Shown here piece by piece: positions 7,536 to 17,282 of a DNA stretch of 56,624 nt. How positions within the stretch are numbered: position 1 is the first letter of the stretch; every line of letters begins with the position of its first letter. The stretch lies in assembly GCF_002505485.1 (NCBI RefSeq), contig NZ_DAVG01000137.1, forward strand, positions 1 through 56,624, given 5' to 3'. The translations under genes were made by a program, and so were the position numbers. Below the pieces are notes generated by a model, which was given only the letters and a program-made list of their open reading frames with translations, was not told the DNA's origin and did no database searches. This DNA is from Methanosarcina sp. UBA5 (GTDB lineage Archaea; Halobacteriota; Methanosarcinia; Methanosarcinales; Methanosarcinaceae).

Positions 7536-8720
7536 TTACTTTGCAGTGGATACGATCTTGATTACATCGCCATTTTTCAGTTCATGCTTTTCTCCAAGCC
7601 TGAGTCTTGTCCTTGCATCTACTGCATACAAAAATCGATCCCCTATATCGGTATGTATCTGGTAAGCAAGATCATGACAAGTGGATCCCCTTTTCATAAG
7701 GTAGGCATCAGGTAGAATATTCCCACTTTTATCGGACCATTTTCCTTCATCTTCTACGGGATATACAACAATGAGGTCCAGAAGCTCAAAGACAGTCCTG
7801 TTTATGCACTCCTGGACACCTGTACTGCCAAGCCTCTCAACTACTTTATGGATAGCTTCGAGCCCTTTTTTCTGGGCTTTTGTAAGCTCCCCTCCAAGTA
7901 TCTCGAATTTCCTGTCTCCTGGACTGTATTTTATAAGCCCGCTTTTTGCTGCAGACTTAAGTGCCAGTTCGGCTGCTGCACTTGCAGGCACTACTATTCT
8001 ATCAAGATCTTTAAGCCTGTCCAGGTTTTCTCTTGAGGCGATGTCGGCTTTATTTGCAGCAATGAGCAGAGGCTTGCTGATCTCCCTCATTGCGTCGCAG
8101 AGCCGGATCATGTCTTCTTCGCTCCATTTAACATGGTCCAGCCTTGCAAGCCCTGTTTCCATCAAAGCTGCACTTACATGGGATTCTCTTATTCCTGCCC
8201 CAGCAAGCTGTTCTGCAATTACAACTTCGAGCTTAAGCCCCTCAGCCTGGATTTTTCTGGCAAGTTTGAACCAGTTTCTTTCCAGAATTCCATAAAGCCA
8301 CATTGTGATTTCCCTGTTCAGGAAAGCTACATCTTCGAGAGGGTCGTGATCTCCGATATCTACAGGGTTGCCCTCGGCGTCAGTTCCACCTGAGGCATCT
8401 ACTACATGAATTATTGCCTGAGCCTGCCTGAGTTCATCCAGAAAAGTATTTCCAAGTCCCCTTCCTTTGTACGCATCAGGGACAAGTCCGGCAACGTCAA
8501 TAATATCAATCGGGACGAGCCTGATGCCGTCCACACACTTTCCGCATCTCTTTTCCTTCTCTTTGCAGGGACATTCAACCCGCACATAGGTAACTCCGTG
8601 ATTGGCATTGATAGTTGTAAAAGGATAATTTGCAATTTCAACGTCTGCAAGTGTAGCAGCTTTGAAAAAAGTGGATTTTCCCGCATTGGGTTTTCCTGCA
8701 AGTCCTATAGTCATTGACAT
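7536..8720 (-). CDS. OBG-family GTPase with TGS domain (archaeal YchF-like)
   Basis: This is a translation-associated GTPase of the OBG/YchF group, 394 aa. G1 is GKPNAGKST (residues about 8-16), G3 is DVAGLV (about 74), and G4 is NKAD (about 222). Having NKxD rather than the NxxE of bacterial YchF points to the archaeal subfamily that keeps GTP specificity. Two cysteine pairs at about 50-63 (CPCKEKEKRCGKC) may bind metal. A TGS domain closes the protein (about 320-394). It probably acts at the ribosome. The gene stands alone on the minus strand, about 150 nt upstream of the prenyltransferase subunit. Confidence 0.88.
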   Translation of the reverse strand: MSMTIGLAGKPNAGKSTFFKAATLADVEIANYPFTTINANHGVTYVRVECPCKEKEKRCGKCVDGIRLVPIDIIDVAGLVPDAYKGRGLGNTFLDELRQAQAIIHVVDASGGTDAEGNPVDIGDHDPLEDVAFLNREITMWLYGILERNWFKLARKIQAEGLKLEVVIAEQLAGAGIRESHVSAALMETGLARLDHVKWSEEDMIRLCDAMREISKPLLIAANKADIASRENLDRLKDLDRIVVPASAAAELALKSAAKSGLIKYSPGDRKFEILGGELTKAQKKGLEAIHKVVERLGSTGVQECINRTVFELLDLIVVYPVEDEGKWSDKSGNILPDAYLMKRGSTCHDLAYQIHTDIGDRFLYAVDARTRLRLGEKHELKNGDVIKIVSTAK

Positions 8721-8893
8721 AAATTATAAAAACGAACTTGTTGCATTTAATCTTTATTGATAGTGATGCCGGAGAAGCAGGATTTCTTCCTTAACTTTCA
8801 GACCGAGGTCAGAGTTGCAAATTCTGGGTTTAGCCGGCTCTTGAGGAATAAGGTTTATATCCTTGAATGTGCTTATGAATGTTGCTCGCTTGT

Positions 8894-8965
8894 GTCCCGA
8901 TAGGGTAGTGGATATCCTTGAGGCCTGCGGAGCCTTAGACCTGAGTTCAAGTCTCAGTCGGGACG
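8894..8965 (+). tRNA. tRNA-Arg (anticodon GCG)
   Basis: The acceptor arms GTCCCGA (8894-8900) and TCGGGAC (8958-8964) pair perfectly over 7 bp. The D arm is GGGT...ATCC, the anticodon loop CTGCGGA is closed by GAGGC/GCCTT, and the T arm is CTGAG-TTCAAGT-CTCAG. The anticodon GCG reads CGC (Arg). U33 and TTCAA are in place; the discriminator is G and CCA is not encoded, as usual in archaea. It lies alone on the plus strand between minus-strand genes. Confidence 0.9.
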
Positions 8966-9433
8966 TAAATTCTTATTTTAATTTTCTGTTTTCTTATTTT
9001 GATCTTCTGTTCTTCATCGGATTTTCGTTTTTACTCTTCTCGATTCCTTCTTTGCTTCGATTTTATAACGGAAGACTCTGCACCTAGAGATACTCGACTG
9101 TTTTAACGAGTACAGGAACAGGATAAAAAATCAATCTGGCAAAATTATTGGGCGCGTGCTTTTTTATTGTCGAGGCAGAAAGAGTGAATTGAAAAAAAGC
9201 AGTGAGCGTATCTCGTAACCGGACGATGATATGGAAACAATTGGTGTACAAAAACAAGGATTATATCATATTCTGAACTCAGAATAGGGATGATTGGGGC
9301 ATCATCGATAAAACCTGATGGGCTGGAAAAGAGCCGAGCTTCCTGTTTCTCCCAAAAAGCTACTCTTTATTTGAGAGTTAAAATACCTCTTAGAGCGGTT
9401 TATTTCCAGAATTGGAGAAACCTGGGGAAATTA
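8966..9433. other. Intergenic region, 468 bp
   Basis: T-rich sequence just after the tRNA (TTTTCTGTTTTCTTATTTTG) probably ends its transcription. I see no gene in the rest. Confidence 0.5.
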
Positions 9434-10222
9434 TCATACTCTGGTAATAGGTCTTGCTATACCTCTATAGTGATCGGAAAGTTCTTTTCCCCATTTGAGT
9501 GCACTTTCATCAAAACTTACTAGGTTATGATTATAGTAAATTCCACTGTTACAGAAGAGGGAAAGCGCCATGAACTTTTCCGTGACTATGCTTGAAGCAA
9601 TTTTCATATTATTATTGTTGCAGACATAGAGTTTGGTATGTTTCAGGTTCAGAAAGTGCTCAAGTTCCTTCTTGTAGTCATTGAGCATTCTATCATAAAC
9701 ATATTCTGTAAATACCAGGGTTATGTCCGTGCCTTTTGCGGCAAGCTCTATGCACAGGGAAGGATAGATGGGCAGGAAAAAGGAGGATGAAATCCTCACT
9801 TTCTCAGATTCGCAAAGATGTTTTACAACTTCTTTTGGATATTCAAACACGTGGTTTCGGTCAGGATTTACTTCCATATAGTTTCCAAGCTTTCCTATCT
9901 CATCAAGAAACTCAGGAGGGATTGATGTCATATCCTGATTTATCCAATAATCGTGGTTTTTATCAAAAACGTTAAACGTTTCAAGAATTGTTTTCATCTT
10001 CGGAACCAGAATTTCGCCGATACTGGAAAGTTTGTAAAGCCTGTTACTCTCAACAATAAGATCCTGCTTCATCAGTATCTTTATCTGGGTCATTATCGGA
10101 CTTGAACGGACATCAAGCGTATTTTTGATTTCTTCGATGTTCTTGGGTCCGTCCAGAAGCAGTAAAAGTAGATTTTTCCTTTTTTCTGAAAGAAAGAGAA
10201 CATCCAGTAGTGATGAATCCAT
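9434..10222 (-). CDS. Msr-family regulator (HTH + FilR1/DUF1724)
   Basis: This is a transcription factor of the Methanosarcina-specific regulator (Msr) family, about 262 aa. In M. acetivorans this family controls methanol and methylsulfide methyltransferase genes. The N-terminal winged helix spans residues about 5-70 ('LSEKRKNLLLLLLDGPKNIEEIK' then 'SSPIMTQIKILMKQDLI'). The C-terminal sensor-like domain runs from about 95 to 255 and ends 'FDESALKWGKELSDHYR'. I start it at the ATG at 10222 (MDSSLLDVLF), which matches the paralogues and has GAGGGA upstream; a longer frame from 10246 adds eight unrelated residues. It follows a second msr gene on the same strand, and both lie near mtaCB. Confidence 0.85.
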   Translation of the reverse strand: MDSSLLDVLFLSEKRKNLLLLLLDGPKNIEEIKNTLDVRSSPIMTQIKILMKQDLIVESNRLYKLSSIGEILVPKMKTILETFNVFDKNHDYWINQDMTSIPPEFLDEIGKLGNYMEVNPDRNHVFEYPKEVVKHLCESEKVRISSSFFLPIYPSLCIELAAKGTDITLVFTEYVYDRMLNDYKKELEHFLNLKHTKLYVCNNNNMKIASSIVTEKFMALSLFCNSGIYYNHNLVSFDESALKWGKELSDHYRGIARPITRV

Positions 10223-10632
10223 CTGATTCCCTCTCTTAGGTCTCATCCTATTATATGTGACATCATATATATCTCTATACTAGAAGACTCTGAACTTTTT
10301 GCCTTTATTCATGCCATTGTAGTTTTTGATGGAATAAAGGATCTTTAGGGCTTTAGGGTTTTTGGGGTTTTGGGGTTCATACTTTGAGGGTTTTGGGATT
10401 TATACTTAGGATACAAAGAAAATTACCATTTTTTTATGTATCATAATATCATATATCATAATATTACTTGTAAATATAATTACTTTTCATTATCTTCTAA
10501 TAAATCCCTTAAATACTTCTATATGACAGTTCTCTTATAACACATATAACACATAACACCTCTTTACACATTTATTTAAAGAGTTGCTCTTCTGAAAGTA
10601 TTTGGGGATCTTAAGATCTGTATCTTTTCATA
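10223..10632. other. Intergenic region between two msr genes, 410 bp
   Basis: This is probably the promoter of the downstream msr. It is AT-rich next to the gene (TATATGTGACATCATATATA at about 10252-10271) and carries a G-rich tract at 10348-10397 that fits a G-quadruplex pattern. No gene is seen. Confidence 0.5.
10348..10397 (+). repeat. G-tract array, possible G-quadruplex
   Basis: Runs of three or four G at 10348, 10356, 10364 and 10372 are separated by 4-5 T-rich bases, with further GGG at 10388 and 10395. This meets the usual four-tract G-quadruplex pattern on the plus strand, the template strand for the msr gene downstream on the minus strand. Confidence 0.45.
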
Positions 10633-11418
10633 TCATATCTTGTTTACCAGTCTGGAAAGCCTCTTGAAATAATCAAACAGCTCCTGACCCCACAAAAGGG
10701 CGCTGGGTTCGGAACTCATAATGAATTGCTGGTCGAATTTGCCATTTTTATCAAAAAGACCCAGCATCATTGTCCTATCAGTTACGGTAACCTCAGTAAG
10801 CTTTATTCCTTCTTTGGAAACATACAGGCTTACATTATCCATGCCCATTAATTCATTTATCATATTTGTATGTTCGTTTGATAGATGATCCCAGACAGAC
10901 TGAGTAAAATTCAGGGAAAGTTCGGCATCTTTTCTGCCAAGCTCAACGTACAGGGGGAGATAGGCAGGATTGAAATAAGAAGCAAAAGTCGAAGCATGTT
11001 TCGCATTAGCCATCCTGTCAATTATTTCTTGAGAGGGTTCATATATATGATTAAGGTCGGGCTCTATAAAGGTACAGTCTCCCAGTTCAGATATACGTTC
11101 CAGTAGGCGGCGCGGGATTGCATTCAGATCGTGGCCTGTCCAGTATGCGTTGTTTTTCTCAATTACCTCAAGAGCACTTATCAGGGGCTTTATCTTCTTG
11201 ATAATGAACTCTCCCAGGACTGTGAGTTTATACATTTTGTCTTCCTGGACAATAAGATCGTGATCTATCAGTTTCTTTATCTGGGGAAGGATCGAGGTGG
11301 CTGTGACATCAAGTATGTTCTTGATTTCATCAATATTTTTTGAGCCGCTATCCAGCAACATAAGAAGGTTTTTTCTCTTATCAGAGCGGAAAACAAGATC
11401 AATAAGCGAAGAATCCAT
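10633..11418 (-). CDS. Msr-family regulator (HTH + FilR1/DUF1724)
   Basis: This second tandem Msr-type regulator is 261 aa. It shows the same plan as its neighbour: a winged helix at residues about 3-70 ('FRSDKRKNLLMLLDSGSKNIDEIK', 'TSILPQIKKLIDHDLIV') and a C-terminal domain ending 'SEPSALLWGQELFDYFKRLSRL'. The N-termini of all four paralogues in this window align (MDSSLIDLVF here). In M. acetivorans a pair of adjacent Msr proteins (MsrA and MsrB) is needed to activate one mtaCB operon, so this tandem pair next to mtaCB is a likely counterpart. That pairing is inference from position. Confidence 0.85.
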   Translation of the reverse strand: MDSSLIDLVFRSDKRKNLLMLLDSGSKNIDEIKNILDVTATSILPQIKKLIDHDLIVQEDKMYKLTVLGEFIIKKIKPLISALEVIEKNNAYWTGHDLNAIPRRLLERISELGDCTFIEPDLNHIYEPSQEIIDRMANAKHASTFASYFNPAYLPLYVELGRKDAELSLNFTQSVWDHLSNEHTNMINELMGMDNVSLYVSKEGIKLTEVTVTDRTMMLGLFDKNGKFDQQFIMSSEPSALLWGQELFDYFKRLSRLVNKI

Positions 11419-11560
11419 GTTCTCTTACTTCCTGTTATTCAATAGCTTACAGTTCTAGCCGATCCTTCTTTTCGGCAGGCTGGTTCTATAGCTGTTCGTT
11501 TTCAAATTGGGCATTTCTCCGGCTTTTCAAATTAAATTTTATATGTAAATAATATTATTT

Positions 11561-13489
11561 CTAATTAGTTAAAATCCCAGGGTCACAGACTCCTACAAAA
11601 ATCATTTTTGTCTCCATTGGTGTATGTTTCCAGCCAGGTGGAGAAAGGTATTCCTTACTTGTGCTTATTTTTATTGAGCCTTCCGGAAGTCCAAAATCCT
11701 TCATTGAATCCAGAATAAGTTCTTCGCCAGTTTTATAGGAATATTCTACCGCCATCCGGTATTCTTCAAATTTTTTCCTTCCTTCGGGGGTAAATACAAG
11801 GAAGTTTTGATCCGGATTTTCCATTGAGAATGGCCTGATAATTATCTCAATTCTCTTAATACCTTTTCCTACGAGGGCTCCAACTGCGTTTCCTACTTGG
11901 GCCTGTTCAGGAACTATAATTTCTGCATCAATAAGAGCTTTGAGGTTTTCATAATAAGCCTTTACAGGACCTCCGAGCAGGACTACAGGAATATTTAATT
12001 TGTACTGGACAGGAACATCTTCCTCCAGCATTTTTTTTATTCCTTCTTTTCCTCTTCCTTCCATGATAAAGGACATCAGGCTGTAAACCATGTTTTTTGC
12101 AACTTGCTGCTTTATTTTTTTGCAAAAGGCATGGACTCCCATTTGAGTGAAACGTGAAAGCTTTTTGGCGCCAATCTGGGCAGTTTCTACATCCCATTCA
12201 GTATACTCCCCAAGCACATGCAGGGCGTCAGTCGGTGTGAAGCCTATAGCCTGGATCACACGCTGCTGAATCAATGAATCAAGAACTTCTGGAGAGGGAA
12301 ATCGCTTCATTTTATTTAAAATCTCGTAGATAGAAAGAGGTTCGTCTCTTATGAACTCAATTAATTTTCTCTCGCTTTCTGTGGGATTAATAGGATCTGC
12401 TCCAGTACTGACAAAGAATTTGGTGGGCTGAATATGCTCATTGAGCATGGTTCTCAGGGGCACGGGATTCTTTTCGAGTTTCTCCTTAAAGTTCGGGTAC
12501 CGTACAGCAGCAACGCAGAGGGGCATAACTCTTCTGGGGCCTATCATGATGCATTTTTTAAACCACACATGACTATCCCCGCCGTTTGCCGAACTCTCCA
12601 TACGTATGGCTTTTATGCGTGTTTGCCAGCCATCAACCACTGCTCCTTTCTCACAAAGCTCAGGAGCGCCTTTTTTTATTATGGAGACGTCTGTACTTGT
12701 CCCCCCAACATCGATTACAGCGCAGGTATCTAGTCCTGAAAGGTGAGAAGCTCCAATTATACTTGCTGCAGGGCCTGAGAATATGGTTTCAATGGGACGC
12801 AATTTTGCACCTTTTATATCTGTAACCGAGCCGTCACATTTCAGCATAAGGATTTTCGCATCAAGGTTTCTTTCCTTTATTTCAGATGTGATGGAATGGA
12901 TAAATTTATAGGTTATAGGAATAAGCTGGGCGTTTAAAACAGCTGTAGCTGCCCTTTCATAGGCTCCAAGTTCCTGAGAAAGTTCATGCCCGCAAACCAC
13001 AGGATGCCCTGTCAATTTAAGGACTATCTGTTTTACTTTAAGCTCATGATCTGGATTTCTTGTACTGAAGTACGAAGATACCGCAAATGCAGAGACTTTC
13101 TTTTTAAGGCTTATTGCAAACTGTTCTACGGCAGTAATGTCCAGAGGTTGCAACTCATCTCCATTACTGTCATGTCCCCCTCTCACAGTAATACAGTAAT
13201 CTGCGGGGAGTTCCCTTGGGACGGTATAGTCCCCTACCAGGATCAGGCCAACAGGATATCCTGTTTTTTCAAGAATGGTATTTGTCGACAGAGTTGTGGA
13301 AACCGACACCAACTTTACTTTGCTGAGATACTCCGGATTCAGTTTGTCAATTGCATTTCGAATTCCGACCATAAGGTCTGGATAGGTAGTAATTGCTTTG
13401 CTGGTATCAAGGATCCGGCTGTCCGAATCTCTTAAAATTACAACATCGGTGTAGGTTCCGCCTGCGTCAATACCCAGACTATATTGCAT
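11561..13489 (-). CDS. Hydantoinase/oxoprolinase A-like ATPase (paralogue 1)
   Basis: This 642-aa protein is of the hydantoinase A/5-oxoprolinase family, an actin-like ATPase fold (ASKHA). The N-terminal phosphate loop GIDAGGTYTDVVI (residues about 5-17) and the second one IDVGGTSTDVSI (about 273-284) are both clear. The family normally works with a HyuB subunit to open cyclic amides using ATP, but no hyuB is present here. It is a paralogue of the next gene upstream, similar along the full length except for an extra segment near the C-terminus of the other copy. The substrate is unknown. Position between the msr pair and mtaCB hints at a role in methyl metabolism. Confidence 0.8.
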   Translation of the reverse strand: MQYSLGIDAGGTYTDVVILRDSDSRILDTSKAITTYPDLMVGIRNAIDKLNPEYLSKVKLVSVSTTLSTNTILEKTGYPVGLILVGDYTVPRELPADYCITVRGGHDSNGDELQPLDITAVEQFAISLKKKVSAFAVSSYFSTRNPDHELKVKQIVLKLTGHPVVCGHELSQELGAYERAATAVLNAQLIPITYKFIHSITSEIKERNLDAKILMLKCDGSVTDIKGAKLRPIETIFSGPAASIIGASHLSGLDTCAVIDVGGTSTDVSIIKKGAPELCEKGAVVDGWQTRIKAIRMESSANGGDSHVWFKKCIMIGPRRVMPLCVAAVRYPNFKEKLEKNPVPLRTMLNEHIQPTKFFVSTGADPINPTESERKLIEFIRDEPLSIYEILNKMKRFPSPEVLDSLIQQRVIQAIGFTPTDALHVLGEYTEWDVETAQIGAKKLSRFTQMGVHAFCKKIKQQVAKNMVYSLMSFIMEGRGKEGIKKMLEEDVPVQYKLNIPVVLLGGPVKAYYENLKALIDAEIIVPEQAQVGNAVGALVGKGIKRIEIIIRPFSMENPDQNFLVFTPEGRKKFEEYRMAVEYSYKTGEELILDSMKDFGLPEGSIKISTSKEYLSPPGWKHTPMETKMIFVGVCDPGILTN

Positions 13490-13643
13490 GTCAAAACAGC
13501 CCCATTTTTACTTTATATTACACAATTCAGATCCTTTTTTAGCTGTATACATCCTTTTTATCCGGATTTGTAAAATTATTCTCAAGATATATATTCCTGT
13601 TTACAACATCCGACTGATGATATTACGATTTATCTTTATCCTC

Positions 13644-15650
13644 TCAAGCCGTAATCGTAGTTTTTGGGATTCCTATCCCTACGAAAACAAGTTTTGTTTC
13701 CAGGGGCACATCAGTCCAGCCGCTCGGCGCCAAATGCATCCGGCTTACGTCTATTTTTATATTCTCCTTTTGAAGTCCTGCACTCACCATGTAATCCATA
13801 ACAAGCTGTCTTCCAAGCTTTTCTGCGAACTCAACGGCTTCACTATAGCTTTCAAATTTCTTTCTTTCAGATGGGGAAAAGACAATGAACTCGTTTTTTG
13901 TTTCATACGGTAAGATATCTTCTGCAGTACATTTCTCGTGAGCCTCGTAATCTATATTCTCAGCCTCACCTTCAAGGGACTTAATAACTTTTGTTTTTAT
14001 AAGAATCTCTACCCTTTTAATTCCTTTCCCAACAAGGGCTCCGACAGCGTTGCCAACCTCCGCATGCTCTGGAACGATAAAATCAGCGTTAATCAGGCTT
14101 TTCAGATCCTCAACATATGCCTTTACAGGTCCTCCGAGAAGCACCACAGGAATTTCAACCCTGAAGCGGGTAAAGTTCCTTCCGAGAAGAACTCTGTCAA
14201 TCTCGTTTCTCGGCATCCCTTCTATAAGGTAAGCAATAAGATCTTCGGCAATATTACGCGCAACCCTGCGTTTTGCTTCCGCACTGAAAGTTTCTGGGCT
14301 CTGTTTTAGTATCCTCCCAAGCATGGAAGCCCCAATTGTTGCAGCCTCCACATCCCATTCGGTATATTCTCCAAGCACATGAAGGGCATCAGTAGGGGTA
14401 AAGCCTATTGCCTGGATCAACCTTTTTTGGATTAGTGAGTCCAGCATTGATGGGGAAGGGCGTTTTTTCAGGGCTATGAGTAGGTCACCGAAGGAAACAG
14501 GCTCTTTTCCGATATGTCTGTAGATTTCTCGCTCTCCTGCCTTCAGTTCGATAGGCCTGAAGTCGGTCCTGACATAAAATTTTGTTACTTGGATGCTCTC
14601 GCAGAGATATCCTTTTGCAACCTTGTTCGATTTCAATTTATCTCTGAAATCTGGGTATATGACCGAAGCCCGGCAGAGTGGAATTACCCGGCGAGGGCCT
14701 ATATGAATTCGGTCGCCTTTTACCCAGATATGGCTGTCTCCTCCGGTTGCAGAAGTCTCCATACGGATGGCTTTTACGCGAGTTTGCCAGCCTCCTACAA
14801 CAGCACCGAAATTACTGAGTTGGGGAAGCCCGTTCTCCATCATAGCTACATCCGTGCTCGTGCCGCCAACATCGATCATGGCACAGGTATTGAGCCTGCT
14901 CAGATGAGACGCTCCAACAAGGCTTGCGGCAGGCCCTGAAAATATGGTCTCAATGGGTTTTTCTAGGGCTTCTTCTATTCCCACCACTGACCCGTCGCAT
15001 TTTAGCATCAGCAGGTTCGCGTTTATACCTCGGATTTCGAACTCCTCAACTATTGCTTGGATAAACTTGTGAGTAACAGGAATTAACTGGGCGTTAAGAA
15101 ATGCAGTTATAGCCCTTTCATAGGCTCCAAGATCCTGGGAAAGTTCGTGCCCGCAAACCACAGAGTGCCCTGTAAGTTCCTTTACGGTTTTTTTGACAGC
15201 AAGCTCATGTTCTGGGTTGCGGTTGCTAAAATATGAAGAAACCGCAAAAGCCGAAACCTTATCTTTTACCTTGAGGGCAAATTCTTCTACGGAATCGAGG
15301 TCAAGAGCCTTCAGTTCTTCCCCATCACTGTTATGCCCGCCAGAGACCGCTACCCAGTAGTCTGTAGGATGTTTCTCAGGAATAACATAATCTCCTACCA
15401 TAATTAACCCTACTGGAAATCCGGTGTTTTCCAGGATAGTATTTGTAGATAGGGTTGTAGATACGGATACTAGTTTAATGTCTTTAAGATGCTCAGGGTT
15501 TAGCGCATCAATAGCGTTTTTCATTCCAGGGAGGGGATCGGGGTAGGTAGTCAGCGCTTTGCTGGATTCGATCACAGCTCCGTCCGAATCCCTAATTATG
15601 ACTGCATCAGTATAAGTTCCACCTGCATCGATTCCAAGACTGAAGTGCAT
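13644..15650 (-). CDS. Hydantoinase/oxoprolinase A-like ATPase (paralogue 2)
   Basis: This is the tandem paralogue of the preceding entry, 668 aa, with the same two phosphate motifs: GIDAGGTYTDAVI at residues about 5-17 and IDVGGTSTDVAM near 273. The copies share long identical stretches (for example 'SVSTTLSTNTILE', 'VVCGHELSQ', 'AIGFTPTDALHVLGEYTEWDVE'), so they arose by duplication. The extra length here is an acidic insert around residues 570-600 (LEGEAENIDYEAHEKCTAED). No hydantoinase B partner is nearby. The gap to paralogue 1 is about 150 nt, so co-transcription is possible. The function in Methanosarcina is not known to me. Confidence 0.8.
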   Translation of the reverse strand: MHFSLGIDAGGTYTDAVIIRDSDGAVIESSKALTTYPDPLPGMKNAIDALNPEHLKDIKLVSVSTTLSTNTILENTGFPVGLIMVGDYVIPEKHPTDYWVAVSGGHNSDGEELKALDLDSVEEFALKVKDKVSAFAVSSYFSNRNPEHELAVKKTVKELTGHSVVCGHELSQDLGAYERAITAFLNAQLIPVTHKFIQAIVEEFEIRGINANLLMLKCDGSVVGIEEALEKPIETIFSGPAASLVGASHLSRLNTCAMIDVGGTSTDVAMMENGLPQLSNFGAVVGGWQTRVKAIRMETSATGGDSHIWVKGDRIHIGPRRVIPLCRASVIYPDFRDKLKSNKVAKGYLCESIQVTKFYVRTDFRPIELKAGEREIYRHIGKEPVSFGDLLIALKKRPSPSMLDSLIQKRLIQAIGFTPTDALHVLGEYTEWDVEAATIGASMLGRILKQSPETFSAEAKRRVARNIAEDLIAYLIEGMPRNEIDRVLLGRNFTRFRVEIPVVLLGGPVKAYVEDLKSLINADFIVPEHAEVGNAVGALVGKGIKRVEILIKTKVIKSLEGEAENIDYEAHEKCTAEDILPYETKNEFIVFSPSERKKFESYSEAVEFAEKLGRQLVMDYMVSAGLQKENIKIDVSRMHLAPSGWTDVPLETKLVFVGIGIPKTTITA

Positions 15651-15942
15651 TTTTAGCCTCTTTTGTGAACTAAATATAACTTCCCAATATTTCCAGATCT
15701 ATTCTAACTTCGGGTAATTAATTTTCTTAGCAATCAGTATTCAGCATCTCTGTGAATCCAGGTATCGGTTTATACCTAATATATGTAGAGTCTGGATATC
15801 TGTTAAGCATTGCAGTAGCTAAATGGATAGCTGCTAAAATAAATAGCGACGGGTTTGATGTCTTCCGAACTGTCGGTTTTCGCACTGGGTTTTCCACACC
15901 ATTATTACAATATTATTTTATTTTTTCTACGTTTTTATCTTT

Positions 15943-16926
15943 TTAAAATAAACTTACCTTTTCACCTTTATTCTCATTAGAGGATCTATCTTTGATTTCG
16001 AAATTCTGGTTCTTTAACGGGATGGGCTCTATTTTTATCAGTACATACGTATCTTCCGTAAAAGCCGCTTTCAGTCTTTTTTCTACCAGGTTTGCTATCT
16101 CTGCGGCTTCTAGGACACTCAGGGAGTTATTCACATTGACACTGGCATTGATTGCTATGCCATTCCCTATCCTGCGGGTTTTAAGTTCCCCGGAACCCGT
16201 GACGTTTTCGGTTTTATTTATAATCTCCCTTATTCTAAGGTTATTTTTCTCATCAAGGGAGGCTTCTATCAGCTCGTTTACAATCCTGTAGAGAAGCCTG
16301 CCTGAAGTTCCAAGGAGATAGAGGCTTAAAAGAAGCCCAGCAAAAGAGTCAGCTATATCAAAGCTTTTTCCAGACAGGAACGTGAATCCTATCCCTGAAA
16401 TAACAAAGCAGGATATTAATAAGTCTTTTATTGGGATGATTGATAAGCCTTTTACGGGGATACGAGCTTTCGAGGAAACCTCTTTAGCCTGTGCTTCAGG
16501 AGTTCCTGTCAAAACAGCCATAACATTTCTTAATACAAAGGCTGCGATTGCGGCATAGAGTGCAATGATTTCAGGAGTTTCGGGCTCTTTATCCTGCAAA
16601 AACGTGAGCAATTCCCCAGAACTCAGGAAAATCGTATGAAAACTTGCAAAAAGAAGAATAAAAGCCCCTGCCCCCATACAGAGGGTTGTGAGTTTTCCAT
16701 GTCCGTAGTTGTGGTTTTCATCTCCAGGCTTGCTTCCAATAGAAAAATCCAGGAGTTTTATACACTCATTGATAAATTCGGAGAAGGAGCGAACTGCATC
16801 AGCAAGAAGCAAAGTACTATTTCCCAAAATCCCGGCTAACAGCTTGAAAAGTGTGAGCAGCAAACTGAAAGCAAGCCCTATGTAAGATTTATTGCGGGTT
16901 TCGTCAAACTTTTTATCCGCTTGCAT
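15943..16926 (-). CDS. CDF-family transporter homologue with degenerate metal site
   Basis: This is a membrane protein of the cation diffusion facilitator family, 327 aa from the chosen start. Transmembrane helices lie near residues 12-30, 35-60, 85-105, 115-145 and 165-210, and a cytoplasmic ferredoxin-like domain spans about 230-310. The family signature YGHGK is kept. The usual zinc ligands are not: the helix-2 motif HSxSD reads RSFSE, and the helix-5 HxxxD reads IPIKD. Classical Zn/Mn export is therefore doubtful. I start it at the ATG at 16926 (MQADKKF), where the CDF homology begins and GGTGA lies upstream; an in-frame extension to 17067 is not like the family. 16927-17282 is otherwise empty. 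Confidence 0.75.
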   Translation of the reverse strand: MQADKKFDETRNKSYIGLAFSLLLTLFKLLAGILGNSTLLLADAVRSFSEFINECIKLLDFSIGSKPGDENHNYGHGKLTTLCMGAGAFILLFASFHTIFLSSGELLTFLQDKEPETPEIIALYAAIAAFVLRNVMAVLTGTPEAQAKEVSSKARIPVKGLSIIPIKDLLISCFVISGIGFTFLSGKSFDIADSFAGLLLSLYLLGTSGRLLYRIVNELIEASLDEKNNLRIREIINKTENVTGSGELKTRRIGNGIAINASVNVNNSLSVLEAAEIANLVEKRLKAAFTEDTYVLIKIEPIPLKNQNFEIKDRSSNENKGEKVSLF

Positions 16927-17282
16927 TCGAAGTTCACCGTTAATTAATTTTCCAATCTTCCTTCGTAAAGCGGACCTTTTTATGCAGGCCGACAAATCAA
17001 AAAAAACTGTATTATCTCTAAAAATTAAATAGGCCCTCGAGTGCCTGTATTTTTCTAACGCTGTCACAACACAGAATTTTAGCCACTAATGCAATAATAT
17101 TGGGGAGGACTGGAAAGCGCAGACTTAAGATCTGTGCTTGCCTGAAAACTTATTTTTGGCTTATTTTTGGCTGCTTTTTCTGTTTCTTCCTGCCTTTATG
17201 GGTTTCATACCGATCTCGAGGTTGGCGCAGGTTTTTTCCTCAAGTGTTCAAGAGTTTTACTTAAATGCTGATTGTTTTACTA

